From Sesamum alatum (lineage: Eukaryota > Streptophyta > Magnoliopsida > Lamiales > Pedaliaceae), in the NCBI GenBank assembly GCA_034509735.1, contig JACGWO010000006.1, forward strand, positions 263,001-327,000: a DNA stretch of 64,000 nt, given 5' to 3'. Positions 1 to 12,449 of the stretch are shown here, one piece after another. Within the stretch, counting starts at the first letter, position 1; each line of letters begins with the position of its first letter. Under the pieces are notes generated by a model that was not told the origin of the DNA, did not search any database, and saw nothing but the letters and a program-made list of their open reading frames with translations. Made by a program: the position numbers and the translations under genes.

Positions 1-370
1 ATCACGCTTTCTGAAATGACCAATTTAGTTCCAAAATTAGGAATTTTTGACACTTCTGGTCCCACACTTCCTAAAATGACCAATTTAGTCTCAAAATTGA
101 GAATTTTCAACACATTTGGTCCCATTAGATAATTTCCGTCAAAAATGCTAACGGCAAAAGTCTCGCCGTTAGTGGGAAGATAATCTATTATGTTCCAGGA
201 CAAAGGTAATAATTCCCAGGCTTCTACGTCGGTTGAACAATTTAAGTGCTCCCACTAACAGCGAGACGTTTGTCGTTAACATTTTTTATGAATATCATCT
301 AATGGGATCAAATGTATCGAAAAATTTTAATTTTTAGTCTAAATTGATCATTTCAGAAAGCGCGGGACGA
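1..370. repeat. foldback (inverted-repeat) element, left end cut by the window edge
   Basis: The first ~180 bases and bases ~240-366 are imperfect reverse complements. Matching landmarks are TTTCTGAAATGACCAATTTAG on the left against CTAAATTGATCATTTCAGAAA on the right, GGTCCCATTAGAT against ATCTAATGGGATC, and the AACGGCAAAAGTCTCGCCGTTAGTGGGA region against its inverse near 250-280. The arrangement is that of a plant foldback transposable element or MITE. No coding potential is seen. The outer left boundary is not visible, so target-site duplications cannot be read. The element at 51516-51876 has the same general design. Confidence 0.6.
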
Positions 371-766
371 AAAGTGTTACTCCCCAATACCATGGGATCA
401 AAATTTATAATTTTGCCTCAATATAGATTATTGCCCTTGTATGAAGGTTGTGTTGAAGATGAACGAACATAACTCTTGGTAAATGATTGAGTTATCAGCA
501 TTATTATTTATAAATTTTTGTATTGTATAGCCAAAACCCAAAAGAAAGTGGACATTGTGAGAATCTGACTGAAAGGTCCAAAAATAGAATAATAGTTAAA
601 AGAGTCAACAGCCTGGAAACTCCCCTATTTCCCCTCTCTCCTCCTTTTCTCCTTCCCCTTCATGAAACCCCACCGCCACCGTCGCCTTCGCATCCCTCTC
701 AAAACCCTCACTCTATAACCCTAATTCCACACCCGGAAAACATTCCGAGTATTCTTACCATTCAAA

Positions 767-3700
767 ATGTCGAGGCGAACACTTTCGATCCTCGGGCAAC
801 TCCTCTCCCGCGCTCGATCCACCCGATCCGTAACCTACATGCCCCGTCCCGGAGATGGTGCACCCCGTCCTGTTACCCTGATTCCTGGAGACGGCGTCGG
901 CCCACTTGTCACGGGTGCAGTGGAGCAAGTGATGGAGGCGATGCACGCGCCTGTGTACTTCGAGAAATACGAAGTCCATGGTGATATGAAGAGCGTGCCT
1001 ACGGAGGTGATTGAATCAATTAAGAAGAATAAGGTTTGCCTTAAGGGCGGACTTAAAACGCCTGTGGGTGGAGGGGTCAGCTCGCTGAATGTGATGCTCA
1101 GAAAGGAGCTTGATCTTTATGCTTCCCTCGTCCATTGCTTTAATCTGGAGGGCCTCCCTACTCGCCACGAGAATGTCAATATCGTCGTGATTCGGGAGAA
1201 CACAGAGGGCGAGTACTCAGGCCTCGAGCACGAGGTTGTTCCTGGAGTTGTAGAAAGCCTTAAGGTGTTTTCATTTCCTTTAGTATTAATCTTTTTTCTA
1301 ATGCTCTTTGCTGGACTTGGATTTTATGGATTTTTTTATGCACTTTCCATTCATGTTTGCAAATTGTGGAAATAAAAGGCTTGGATTTAAGGCTGCCTTA
1401 TACAACTAATTCTTTTAGAATTAATAAAGGAATGTTGTAATGATGGTCGGATTGCAGAATACAGTGACTGCGAAGTAGAAATAGTATAAAATTCCAACCT
1501 ATCACCTACTTCCCCTGTCCGCATAGCTCAACATATCAGTAGAAACACATCCCATTTGGGTAAATTGTAGTCCCACTTTTGCATTTAGAAACATCTCCAT
1601 TCTCTATGTTCATTATAACTTGTGTCGCTGCCTTCATCTGGATTCTGATATCTTAATATGCATGTTTACAATATCAGTGAATTTTCGGGTAATTCTGTTT
1701 CTCATTTAGCCCAATTGATAGGTGATTACAAAGTTCTGTTCAGAACGCATTGCAAAATATGCCTTTGAGTATGCCTATCTCAACAACCGGAAGAAAGTGA
1801 CTGCTGTGCATAAAGCGAATATTATGAAACTTGCAGATGGATTATTTTTAGAATCCTGTCGTGAAGTTGCTAGTAAGTACCCCAGCATTCAATACAATGA
1901 GATGATCGTGGATAACTGCTCAATGCAACTTGTTTCCAAGCCAGAACAATTTGATGTTATGGTAAGAGTCCCAACTCTCTTGTGTCTTCATATCATGGTC
2001 TATGTACTGGTATGGTCCTGCTGATCTTGATTTAGTCTTGTTCTTAGTTGTCATAACTTCTTTTCCTTCTTTTCTTCATAGCTGTCATGTTGATGTTGTT
2101 GTTGAGATGCTTAAGTGGAGATAAGAGTGTAACTAAGGTCCAATAATCTTCAAAAAACTCCAAACAACCTGTAGGTAGAGCTCGTGAGAACATTAGGAAT
2201 GCCCCAGTTATATCTCTCCGATGCTTTAGTTAGTGAGGTCTTTAGAGGTTAAGCTCGTAAAGAAAGCTACGGTTGCAAAAAAGTTATATTGGGACATTGA
2301 GGGCATATGTTTATGGGTATGGCTGATTTGTAAGTTTCATGTGAATCATTCATGCACTTTCTATCGCATAGTCGTAATGAGTCCGTCCGTACTTGGATTT
2401 AGACCTAGTTGGGTCTGGTGGTATAACCCGATTGTTTTATACACGGATCCAATGCTTGTTAAAGTATAGAAATTATAATTTGGAGTATTTTAGCCATTTA
2501 AGGCTTATCCTTCAAATTCAGGCTTGATAATGCAATATGGCATCTTTCCTCTTTAGTTTGAATTCTCTCTTCTACCTAAAGCTTAACAATGAGCAAATAT
2601 TTATTTAGGATAATTACAGTAATACCCCTTGAAAGTGCTGATGTCATCACCAAAAAACTATGAAAATTCAATATTTCTCTTAGATTTGCTGGTAACAGTT
2701 TGACAATTTTTTGGGGACAAAAACGCACCATTCTATATGAAAAGGGTTTCTTTGATGTTATTAGATAGTTCTGGGGGGTCTAAAAGCAATACTTTCATAA
2801 ATTTGACATTCCTAATGAATTTATTTAGTAACTCGAGATGTGGGTATTCTTCTTTTTTATTTTTCTCATTTTTAGTTCTACATAGAAATTTTGAACAAAA
2901 AGATAACTTTTTAATTTTTAGAAGCTTTCAAGTTTCATGTAACTTTCTTGGGATGAAAGATGGATCAGTTACTAGATTATAATTTAACTAATTCAATGAT
3001 TTTTCAAACTTTTTTTCACTGTTTTTTCCGTAATGTATACTTATGTAACTATAACCAAATAAAAATATAACTGGAAATTACTTTATTACCTAGTTTAACT
3101 AATAATTAAATTTTCCTCTTTCTGTTTTCTTTTTCCTATTTTTCCCCTTATGTATTTGGCTGTGTGTTTGTGTTCGTTGTGGAGAGAGAGAGAGAGAAAA
3201 GTGGAAGAAAATATTATTTCAGCTTTTAACCAAAAGGGTTAAAGGTTGCACAGTCATTTTAGTTTGGGACAATTTTATCTTTTCCCACCTGTCACCAAAA
3301 GAGCAAGAAGATCTTTTTGCTCTTTCGAACCACTTTTTTGACACAAGAAGCGTTAGTGCAACTATCCAAAATACAATGGGTGGTTTCCATATTTTGACTA
3401 TATTTCGGGGGTTGTAAGCGTAGTGATATCTTCTCATTTTGCAGGTCACTCCAAATCTCTACGGGAATCTGGTGGCGAATACAGCTGCTGGAATTGCTGG
3501 CGGAACTGGTGTCATGCCTGGTGGTATGTATCTTGAATACCTATCAAAACTTTTATCAGCTGTTCAAATTTGGAAGTGTATTCTCCTAGTGAGGTGGGCA
3601 GGTGGTTGCTTGGACTACTCAAATGCATGAAATTATGTAATCCTTGCTTGGAGGCTTAAAATTGTCAACTTTGCTCTTGCTGTGTTTTACTTAAAAAAAA

Positions 3701-4348
3701 AATTGAAAAATTGTTTAAAGTCCGGTGGATGGAAAATTTTGAAAAATTGTAAAAAAAAAAATTATCCACTTCAGAAAATTTGATAAATAAGTAGTACACC
3801 AGGTATTTTGGTTAATTCACCACAAATATGGATGAAACCTAATGTAGACTAACAGATTGGACTAGTTGTTGGACGGCTATTAAAATTAGGGGGTGCTGGT
3901 AATTTCCCAAACAACAAGGGATATTTGTAACTATTGCAAACTTAAGGGGAGCTTATTGTAATTTACTCTATAATTAAATTATATGTTCACGCTTACCTCA
4001 TGTGCTGTTGCGCAATAGTTTCCTATTTCTTCTATATTTCATAAATGATTGATCCAGCTTTAATGACTTGCAGGGAATGTTGGGGCTGATCATGCCATTT
4101 TTGAGCAAGGTGCTTCTGCAGGTAATGTAGGAAATGAGAACTTAGTGGAGCAAAAGAAGGCAAATCCAGTAGCGTTGCTGCTTTCTTCAGCTATGATGCT
4201 AAGACACTTGCAGTTCCCTTCATTTGCTGATAGACTAGAAACTGCAGTGAAGAGAGTCATAGCAGAGGGTAAATACCGAACAAAAGATCTTGGTGGTGAC
4301 AGTACCACCCAAGAAGTTGTGGATGCTGTCATTGCGAATCTTGACTGA
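767..4348 (+). CDS. IDH1: NAD-dependent isocitrate dehydrogenase, regulatory subunit, mitochondrial (IDH1-like)
   Basis: Four exons: 767-1264, 1722-1961, 3445-3523 and 4074-4348, joining in frame to 363 codons plus TGA, close to the usual ~367. The subunit belongs to the hetero-oligomer that converts isocitrate, with NAD+, to 2-oxoglutarate and CO2 in the mitochondrial TCA cycle. The N-terminus ([20 protein letters not shown]) is basic and Ser/Leu-rich, as expected of a mitochondrial presequence. It is followed by the conserved stretches [59 protein letters not shown] and the C-terminal [19 protein letters not shown]. The wording matches plant IDH1/2 regulatory subunits better than the catalytic IDH5/6 type. 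Introns 2 (~1.5 kb) and 3 (~0.55 kb) are AT-rich; intron 3 carries a foldback-repeat remnant. The exon 1 donor (AAG|GTGTTT) is weak, but the phase and the VITKF junction fix it. The gene is convergent with GPAT9. Confidence 0.95.
3886..3973. repeat. remnant of the foldback family seen at 11.6 and 61.2 kb, in IDH intron 3
   Basis: The segment reads as a half-element of the family at 11571-12415 and 61188-61612. It shows GGTAATTTCCCAAACAACAA, then a GGATATTTGTAA-type stretch, CAAACTTAAGGGGAG and a terminal TTGTAATTTACTC in the same order. Only one arm is recognisable. A possible mate near 2607 (GGATAATTACAGTAATACCCC) lies beyond exon 3 and cannot simply be paired with it. Confidence 0.4.
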
Positions 4349-5165
4349 ACTTTCTGCAATCTTCCGGACTGCTGGACTGTGCAGTAGCTTGTGAGCCAAT
4401 CTTTTGGGTATCATACTTGTAATGATTTTTATTACATATTTGATTTTTGTGCTCCCATAGAGCTGTCTTCAGCGTCAAATAATCATTGTGAGTCTTCTCA
4501 ATACAACAAATTCAATCATATGATCACATTTTAATCTTGTGCAATGTAATTTGGTTGACACTTCTGGAATCTATCAATTGGGAAAAGATGTAAACTTCCG
4601 ATGGGATATTATCTTTATCTTTGAGAGTAATTTCTGTTATGTTGCTTGATTATGCCCAAAAGGTTTGTAAGCCTCGGGTGTCATGCCATTAACAACTCTT
4701 GTGAATACCCTGGCTGGCACATTGATCAATAATCGTTGACGATGTCTTCTCCCTGGGATGGGTGGTGTAATTGAGAAACTTGTCAGTGGTCGGTGCAAGC
4801 ATATTAACCCCAACCAGCTACATCTTTTTAAACCCTTTGTTCAGTGCCCTCAAATTAATTGGCCAAGGTAGTACCTTAACCTGGAGGTGTTTGTCTTCAT
4901 TCAAATTTAAAGTACCTGGTGCTTCAACACTGCGTACTGAGACCAGATAAAAGACAATAAAGTAATCAAAGGGCTTTGCTAAAGCGCACACACTCATGTC
5001 ACCTAGGCACTTCTATCCACCATCCTGGTAGTAATCCAAGGAAATTCAATCTAACGATGAAACGAAATTGTTTTTTATAGCAATAAGGTTGAATTTTGAA
5101 CCAGCTAAGAACCTCCATCTAATAAATGGAAGACGATAAACAACAATATTACAACATATCTATAT
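4349..5165. other. intergenic, 3' UTRs of the convergent IDH and GPAT9 genes
   Basis: About 0.8 kb between two converging genes. It should hold both 3' untranslated regions. No open frame, RNA gene or repeat was recognised. Confidence 0.6.
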
Positions 5166-8100
5166 CTATTTCTCTTCCAGTCGACGGAGGATTGACTCTG
5201 CAAAGCTTTGTTGCCTGCAAATGTATATATAGACAGATGAGTAATATTGTATATTCAGTTTTTGTTATTTTTGGCAATGAAAATCCACTAATAACACAAA
5301 ATTTAACCAAAATGTCACAATCATTGATCGTAGATTTGATATCAGAAAGTAAAAATCCAGTTTGTCTAATGGGACAAACTTAAGTGGGTCCGCAATCAGT
5401 CACAGACTGAATATATTATAAACCAGTTGCTAATGGCCATAAGCAGCGGGTATTTTTTTCCCCCAATTTGCTCTCTCTTTATCTCTTGTTCATCATTCTT
5501 TTTTCCATTTTAGGTGTGCCAGGGGTTTCCATACCTGCAGTACCTTCTTGGAAAGCCCTAAAACTCGGTTAATTAAGTAGCCATTCAACCGATCACATGT
5601 TGAATGAATTAATGGATTCAAGCACCGAGATATCAAACATTTGCCAATCCCTTAGAGAAAAACAATTTTCTAGAGTAATAAACCTTCATGGAATAAAACA
5701 GAAGATAACAAGGCAAATGAAAGATATTGGGCAATGAAAGCTTACTTGCGTTCACGATGCTTCGGACTAGGGCGAGAGTACTTCAAATATCCATCCCAAG
5801 GCACCTTTCTGAGGCCGGCTCGAACAGAAATAATGTCCCTCACCCTGAAAGAAACCCCATATTCAGAACTCAAAATTTCTTTTGTACAATGTTGAAGGAA
5901 TTAGAACGCCCAGGAGCAATTCATGTATTTACGAATGTAAACGTACCTCTCTGCAAATTCAATGGGTGTCTCCCCAGGTTTCAAATTCTGAGGCTCTAGG
6001 TACCAAACATCACAAACAACAGCCCACGATGTCATAAGCTGCAACAAGTGTGTAGTGAAGGATTGCCTGGATACAAGGTCCTAAGCATGTTTTTAAAAGG
6101 TCTTTTAACTGATAACACTGTGTAGCTGATTACGATCAGTTTTGCAGGAAGCAACATCATTAAACAAAAGAAATAACAAAGTATCACCAGAACTTTCTGG
6201 AGAAAGCACATTCAGCTATCCACAGAACAACCAAATCGTACAAATTAATAGTGGCAAATCAAACAGGTGCCATTGGCATAAGAAATAGCACCGTGAAAAA
6301 CTTACTTTCGGCTATTCCAGAAGGCATCAACAAATATCTTGTTGTACTTGATTGCTATTGGACACACAGTGCAGCCAAGTTCAAATGCACCCTAAACACC
6401 ACAGGAAAATCAGATGAGATAAAAACAATGAACTGTTGGCATAATGATGAAAAGACTTTAAATGATCAATTATTGTGATCACCAACACCTCAGCGAACTT
6501 CATTTCTCCTTGTTTCCACTATAACAAGAATTTTACTTGGAAAGATCCGTATTGCACAGTAAAAAGTGTTTACAGAAAACAGGATGCTACATCAGGTAAA
6601 ATTACCATGTGCATGGTCAAATCGTTCAGTTTTTAGCAGGCAGCAATTCGAGGAAGGAAGATATCCAGTATCAGTAAATGCGACCAAAATTCATATAATA
6701 AGCTGTATATTGGCATGTACGTAATGATGACCTTCTTAAACATAACAGTGTAATGGTTATTCACACAAGTTCCTTCCGGGAATATAAGAAGAGGATTATT
6801 ATCAGCCCCATGGACATGTTCCCTTAGCCTGGAAAACAATAAATAAAAGATGTGGTAAGGACAGAGATATAGTTCAAAATATTAAGGCCTTATATAGTAA
6901 GACATACTTTTTTGCAACAATTTCACGATCTTTGGACTCTGAGCGGTTGAACCAGATACATCCAAGACTTTCCAAAATAGTGCTCTGCAATAATCCTGTG
7001 CATAGTGAAAATCAGCAGAGTAAACTACAAGAGAAACATTCACCTGACACCCACCCGAATTCCAACTGAATGAATGAATTATAGTCACCAAACTCTCCAC
7101 TAAAACTGACCAAACAAGATGATAATAACTTACTTTGGTACCCAAGTGGACTCTTTATCCCCCCAGAATCCTATTAATCCATTAATTAGTTCATGAAAAA
7201 GAAGACACTGTACGCTTTAACGCCTCATTTCCAATTCAAAATTCCATCCCTCCAATTCCAGGAAAATGATACACAGAAATAATCCAACTCCACAAAACAA
7301 TACACATACACATGCCTAAAATTATTTAATTACTTAATCCACGGGGTTTGTCTATTCTAAGATCATGGTGTCACACTGGCAAAGATCATAAATAATCTAA
7401 AAGGTTATGCATTCAAAAATGACAAAATGTTCATTAAACAAATGTTTCAACAGCCTATCCCCTGTATGACTAAAAGAAACTTACCAACCCAGCCAGGATG
7501 CTTCTGCATAATCACTGCAAAAGCAGTCATTTGTTCCAAAACAATGAAATCAATCATGGATGTGTGATTAGCCACAAAAACCTGCAAAATAAATAAATAA
7601 ACATAAATGCATAAGTGCATACAAATGGGCTCATCTAAGTAAACTATATGGAAAAGAGAGGATTTGAAGCAATAGACAGAGTCCCACCTGCTTAGGACGC
7701 ATGCTCGGCCGTGGACCATGATACTTGACAACCCCTGTCCATGATGCAACGAAAAAACTGCAAATCAACTCCACTAGACCTCTCTGAAGAAAAACAATAC
7801 ACAACATGAGACAGTAGAGAAGGTAACTCTGTGTATATGACTTATCTTCTGAGGAAAAGCAACTAATTATCCGTTACACTCACAATTCACAACATAACAT
7901 TTTCCATAAGAACGTTATCTAGTCTAATATTCCGATCCTCCTTCTCCCCCTCTGAAATATCAAACTCTAACTTTTCTGTCTAGAGCACTCGCCCAGTATA
8001 TCATGATTTGCCTAGATCCTAATTGAATGTAAAGCTAACGCTCTCACTGAGTAATATGTTAACTAATTCAATACTGAAACAATGGTAAAACTCCGCGGCT

Positions 8101-9623
8101 TACATTCAGAAAAAGCGTGAAACATGTCTACACTTTATATAAAGATTATTGATAATAAATATTGCAGCAAAACAGATTGGAAGAGAAAATTAAGAAATCA
8201 TACCTCTAATCTTTTTCTCAATTTGTCATGCCCTTTTAACAGGAAATGCACAGGAAAATAGCATGATAGAAATATAATCCATCCTATTGTCAACACTATT
8301 ACCCTGCATTTGAAGTCAAATGCATCAGGATTTGCATGAAAGTCATAACAGGCAATGCTAGATAAAAATTACTTCAGTAAGTACATTCTAGAATAGATGC
8401 AACCTCTGACCATAATTGTTGGTGCACAAACATGGGAGACAGCTATGTGCTACCAGCAATAATATTAAGAAAAACAGATAGCTAGTGGATACTTATACCA
8501 TAAATCAAGTGAAGAAATTATAGAACTCACCAAAAACAGTAAACAAATAATTTGGTCTTAATTTAAAAGGAGTAGGATCAGACCTTGCTAATTTTTCCAG
8601 GATACAACACATTATAGAATAGAGATCAGTAGCTATCATCATTCACTTTTGTGCTTTAGATGAATGAAGCTTAGTGAATGCTTAGACGTCAGGATGGAAC
8701 AAAGGTTAACTTCATCCTGTCAGAATAAAACCAACGTTCTCCTCCCCCCCCCCCCCCCCCCCCCCCCCTCTAAAGAATGATTGAATGCATAATCATATGC
8801 CAAAAACTCACCTTGATGGGAAAAGAAGGCCATATCTGACAACCACTCCCAAGCACCACAAAGGAAACAAGTATATGTTCCAGTTCCAGGGTTCTGGAGG
8901 ATTTGACTTGAAGCATCTGGTGAAAGAGTCCTGTAGCAAGCATAAGAAATAGAAGAAAACTATGTTATATTTCTTCAAGTGAGGCATAGGACCACACAAA
9001 CGTGGGATGGAGAAACAGTAAGGATGCAGGAAAGAGTAAGTTCAGACACAAATAAAACATATTAAGAGATACAAGGCACAAACAAAAGTTTGAAACTATA
9101 ACAGGGAATAATTTCCATGTTAAGTAAAACATTCATTGAAATCAAATTCTGTAATGCTTCAGAGGTTCACAAAAATAATACTCCTGAAGCCATGGATCAG
9201 CTAAAGAAAATTCCCGGAGAAATAGAAAAATCACATAAAAAAATCACTATTTCTTTCTGAAAGGATTTCAAATATAAAAAAGAATTATTTCCCCGAATTG
9301 TATAGATTACCATCACAATAGTGACAATCCTACCGGCAGAAATTACATCAAAAAAAAAAAAGGAGGAGATACTTACATCAACAATGGCACCAGCTGCCTC
9401 AGTTAGAGTAGGTGAAATATCGAGCAAATCACGCCTAAAATTACAAGTGGTGAGATGGGAGAGAAATAAGAAAGAGATGGAGATAGAGTGGAGAGTGGAG
9501 AGGAAGATGAAATTACAGGCGGAGTTTGCCATGAGGCTCTTGAATGGATCCGGATGGGAGATAGTCCTCGATGTTGGGGCGATCAAAATCCAATTCGGAG
9601 CTTGATGTGTTTAGCTTACTCAT
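5166..9623 (-). CDS. GPAT9: glycerol-3-phosphate acyltransferase 9 (ER membrane)
   Basis: Twelve exons on the minus strand in transcription order: 9623-9517, 9434-9377, 8930-8812, 8303-8204, 7783-7688, 7581-7485, 6995-6908, 6828-6732, 6391-6306, 6066-5947, 5844-5746 and 5214-5166. They sum to 1116 nt and 371 residues, against ~376 in Arabidopsis. The enzyme transfers an acyl group from acyl-CoA to sn-1 of glycerol-3-phosphate, the first step of ER glycerolipid and storage-oil assembly. All acyltransferase blocks are visible: NHTSMID with the HX4D pair His166/Asp171, GCIWFNRSE (~204-212), FPEGTC (~238-243) and VCPIAIKYN (~263-271). Exon 1 encodes the typical SELDFDRPNIEDYLPSGS start, and exons 3-4 encode the hydrophobic segments. 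The last exon adds QQSFAESILRRLEEK after a phase-2 intron whose donor overlaps a decoy TAA. The exon 8 donor (AAGAAG|GTCATC) is unusual. The 5' UTR holds a CT microsatellite on the coding strand. Confidence 0.96.
8744..8768. repeat. homopolymer of 25 C in GPAT9 intron 3
   Basis: An uninterrupted run of C on the + strand (G on the GPAT9 coding strand) between exons 3 and 4. Such a run is prone to sequencing and assembly length error. Confidence 0.95.
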
Positions 9624-9641
9624 TCTGCTACTACGACACAC

Positions 9642-9645
<4 letters not shown>

Positions 9646-9675
<30 letters not shown>
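9646..9675. repeat. (AG)15 microsatellite in the GPAT9 5' leader
   Basis: Fifteen AG units about 23 bases upstream of the GPAT9 ATG; on the GPAT9 strand it reads (CT)15. Pyrimidine-rich CT tracts are common in plant 5' UTRs and core promoters. A regulatory role here is inference. Confidence 0.9.
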
Positions 9676-9679
<4 letters not shown>

Positions 9680-11570
9680 GAGTTGAGTGTGTGTTTGGTT
9701 TGTTGGCCGCCCTCCTCCGCCTCCGGCCTCCGGCTACTATTAATTTCTGTTGGGAGTGGGTGAGTGAGTGGCAATGAGTGTCACCTTCAGTCAGTGACTC
9801 AATGGTATGCCGTGTAGTTGGTTTTTTCGATAAAACTAGTCTACTCACTGTCTCTCTTCACGCAATCCAAAGCCATCCATATAGTCTGTCCAATTCAAGG
9901 CTCTCCCTGGGCCCATTTATTGTATTGTATTGTATTGTTAAAAGCCCAAATTCAAATGTTTTTGGGCCTATCAATGAATTAAATTAAGAGACAAATGTAA
10001 TGTAAGTACTACTCATCCATCCAAAGTCCAAACTCTTTTTCGTGTTTCATGTTGTTGTGTTGTTGCTCTACTTTTCCCCACATACATATAATTCAAGAAT
10101 TCCGACTCCTACAAATTAATAATCTTCATTCTCCACTCTCCACCCCTTGATTAACTAAAATTCTGCCTTGTTGCTCGAATGGCAGGGCTACCCTGTTATC
10201 AATGATTGGATTTCTCATTGGTGCATTGAACAAATTGGGACTGTTCCTTGGGCAAGCCCTCCCCTTCATTAAGATAATTGGTGCCATATGAAATGAGTGG
10301 GTAAATGACTACAAATATTGACCAATTGAAGAAAAAAAATGGAATAATAACTAAGAGAGGGGCAGGGGGATATATTATATAATATATAGGTTGTAGTTTG
10401 TAGCAGAGTGTGTCTGAAAGCGAAAGGGGCATCAATCATCAAATCGGGATTGCAATAAGTAGGTGTAGGTGGACCTATATTGAATTTGAAGCTGGCATTA
10501 GTTATGAACAAAACATTGATTGCCTCTCACCCCTTTCTTTAGATTCATTAGCAGCCCTATCTATAATACTGGTCTGATGATGCCTTATGATATTAACAAG
10601 CAAGAAAAAGACTCTTTAATTGAATGATGATTAGCTGTATTCAAAGACTCAAGAGACATAATTACTAATACTACACCAAGACAAGAGATTGAAATGATGG
10701 AAGCCCTTTCTCACTCTCACTCCCACTCCCACTCCCACTCCCACTCCCACTCCCACTCCCACTCCAAGACAAGAGAGCCTACATATGATATGGTTAAATA
10801 CCATTTATCTCCTTATATTATTAATATTGTATTTTCACAGAATTTTTATATTTTTTTTTTTACAGAATTCTTTTTTAACAATATTAATACACGAGGAGAT
10901 AAATTACATTTAATATAATAGTACTTGTACTGGGGGAGGCATATATATAAATATAAATATATATATATCTATATATAACACCCACACTAGAATATTTGTA
11001 GTATAGTAATAATTGCTTAAGTACCTAATACGTACCGCTTGTTGTACCAAACTCATGCATGTCAAAATTGAACAAGTATGATTCACACAGAGAGAGAGAG
11101 AGAGAGAGAGAAACCGATTTGGTTGATAGAGGTCTTAATTTATTCGAAAGCAGTAGTTTGGTTTTCCTTTTCCGTATATATATATATATATATATAGATA
11201 TTATTATTCGTAAAAGAGCATAATGATTAAAAAATGTGATGGGTGATGGGTGATGGGTAATCGTAGGGAAATTCAGGAGATGGATGATCCATCCACAGCC
11301 ACAGGAAGGAGGTGCATAAAATAAAAGTTTCAGCATACATACTTTTACTTTTGGGGTCACACTCACAGCTCTTTTTCTTTTTGGGTGGGACTCTACACTC
11401 TACTCTATGGGGGGTATATACTTCAAACTTTAATATAAAGAGATGCAGCATTTGGATATTCTCTCATTCTCTATTCTATCCATTCCCTTTACCTTTGACT
11501 TCCATCAACTTGCAACCTCACCTCAACTCTCTTCATATTCTTTTTCGTATCCTTTTATATATATAAAATA

Positions 11571-12412
11571 AAGAATAAATTATAGCTACCTCACTTGAAA
11601 TTTAATACAATTATAAATATTTTTTTGTTGTTTGAAAAATTATAAATACCCCTAGAGTTTTTTTATCATCTAACAAATAACTCATTTCCATCCAAATTTA
11701 TTAATGAACTGACCAAAATACCCTTATGCAAATTGAACTTTTTTTAGGATAGATTACAACCACCTCCCCTGAGGTTTTTTATTATTACAAATACTTTCTC
11801 GTTATTCGAAAAATTACAAATATCCCCTGAGATTTGTAATCGTCTAACAAATAACCCATCTCCATCCATTTTCTTGGTGAACTAACCAAAATGCCCTTGT
11901 GCATTTTATTTAAATTTTTTTTAACTACAATGCGCAGGGAGAGGTCTCTTAAATTTTTTACATGGAAGAATAATAATACAATTTACCTCGGTTGATTTTT
12001 CTATAATTTAACCAAAAAATCAAGGGCAAAATGATCAATTTCAAGCCTTTGGTTTAAAATTACAAATCTTAGGGGGTATCTGTAATTTTTTAAATAACTA
12101 GGGGGCACTTATAATTATGCCAAACCTTAGGGAAGGTGGTTGTAATTTACCTCTTTTTTTTATTTAATTCTTAAATTTTTTTGAATTTTTTCAGATTACA
12201 ATGCGCGATGAGAGATTTTTTAAATAGATGAGCAATAATGCAAATTGCCTCGACTATTTTTCTACAATTTAAAAAATACTCAATGGTAAAATGATCAATT
12301 TAAGGTTTTTGGTTCAAAATTACAAACCTCAGAATGTATTTGTAATTTTTGAAACAATAAAAAAATATTTGTAATGATGTCAAATCTCAATAAATATAAC
12401 TATAATTTACTC

Positions 12413-12415
<3 letters not shown>
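11571..12415. mobile_element. foldback element (outer copy) interrupted by a second copy of the same family
   Basis: The outer left arm (~11571-11745) begins AAATTATAGCTACCTCACTTG and includes TAACAAATAACTCATTTCCA and CCAAAATACCCTTATGCAAA. The outer right arm (~12154-12415) ends in an inverted version, ATAACTATAATTTACTC. Comparison with the uninterrupted copy at 61188-61612 shows the outer element is split at its centre, just after the CCTTATGCAAATTGAA motif, by the inner element (11746-12153). No protein is encoded, so it is non-autonomous. Confidence 0.7.
11746..12153. mobile_element. inner foldback element, inserted in the centre of the outer copy
   Basis: The left end reads GATTACAACCACCTCCCCTGAGG and the right end CCTTAGGGAAGGTGGTTGTAA, near-perfect inverted termini. 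The interior repeats the family landmarks AAAATTACAAATATCCCCTG, TCGTCTAACAAATAACCCA and CCAAAATGCCCTTGTGCA. It is ~408 bp and non-coding. It lies in poly-T, so its target-site duplication cannot be delimited. Confidence 0.7.

Positions 12416-12447
<32 letters not shown>
12416..12447. repeat. (AT)n microsatellite abutting the foldback element
   Basis: An uninterrupted alternating A/T run directly at the right end of the outer foldback element. Confidence 0.9.

Positions 12448-12449
<2 letters not shown>

Noticed and set aside
523..984. 153-residue plus-strand open frame over the IDH start
   Set aside because: Pro/Ser-rich frame overlapping the IDH leader and exon 1 in another phase; the IDH frame has strong family support.
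10694..10918. Open frame with a Ser-His repeat
   Set aside because: Translation of the (CACTCC)n microsatellite, not a protein.
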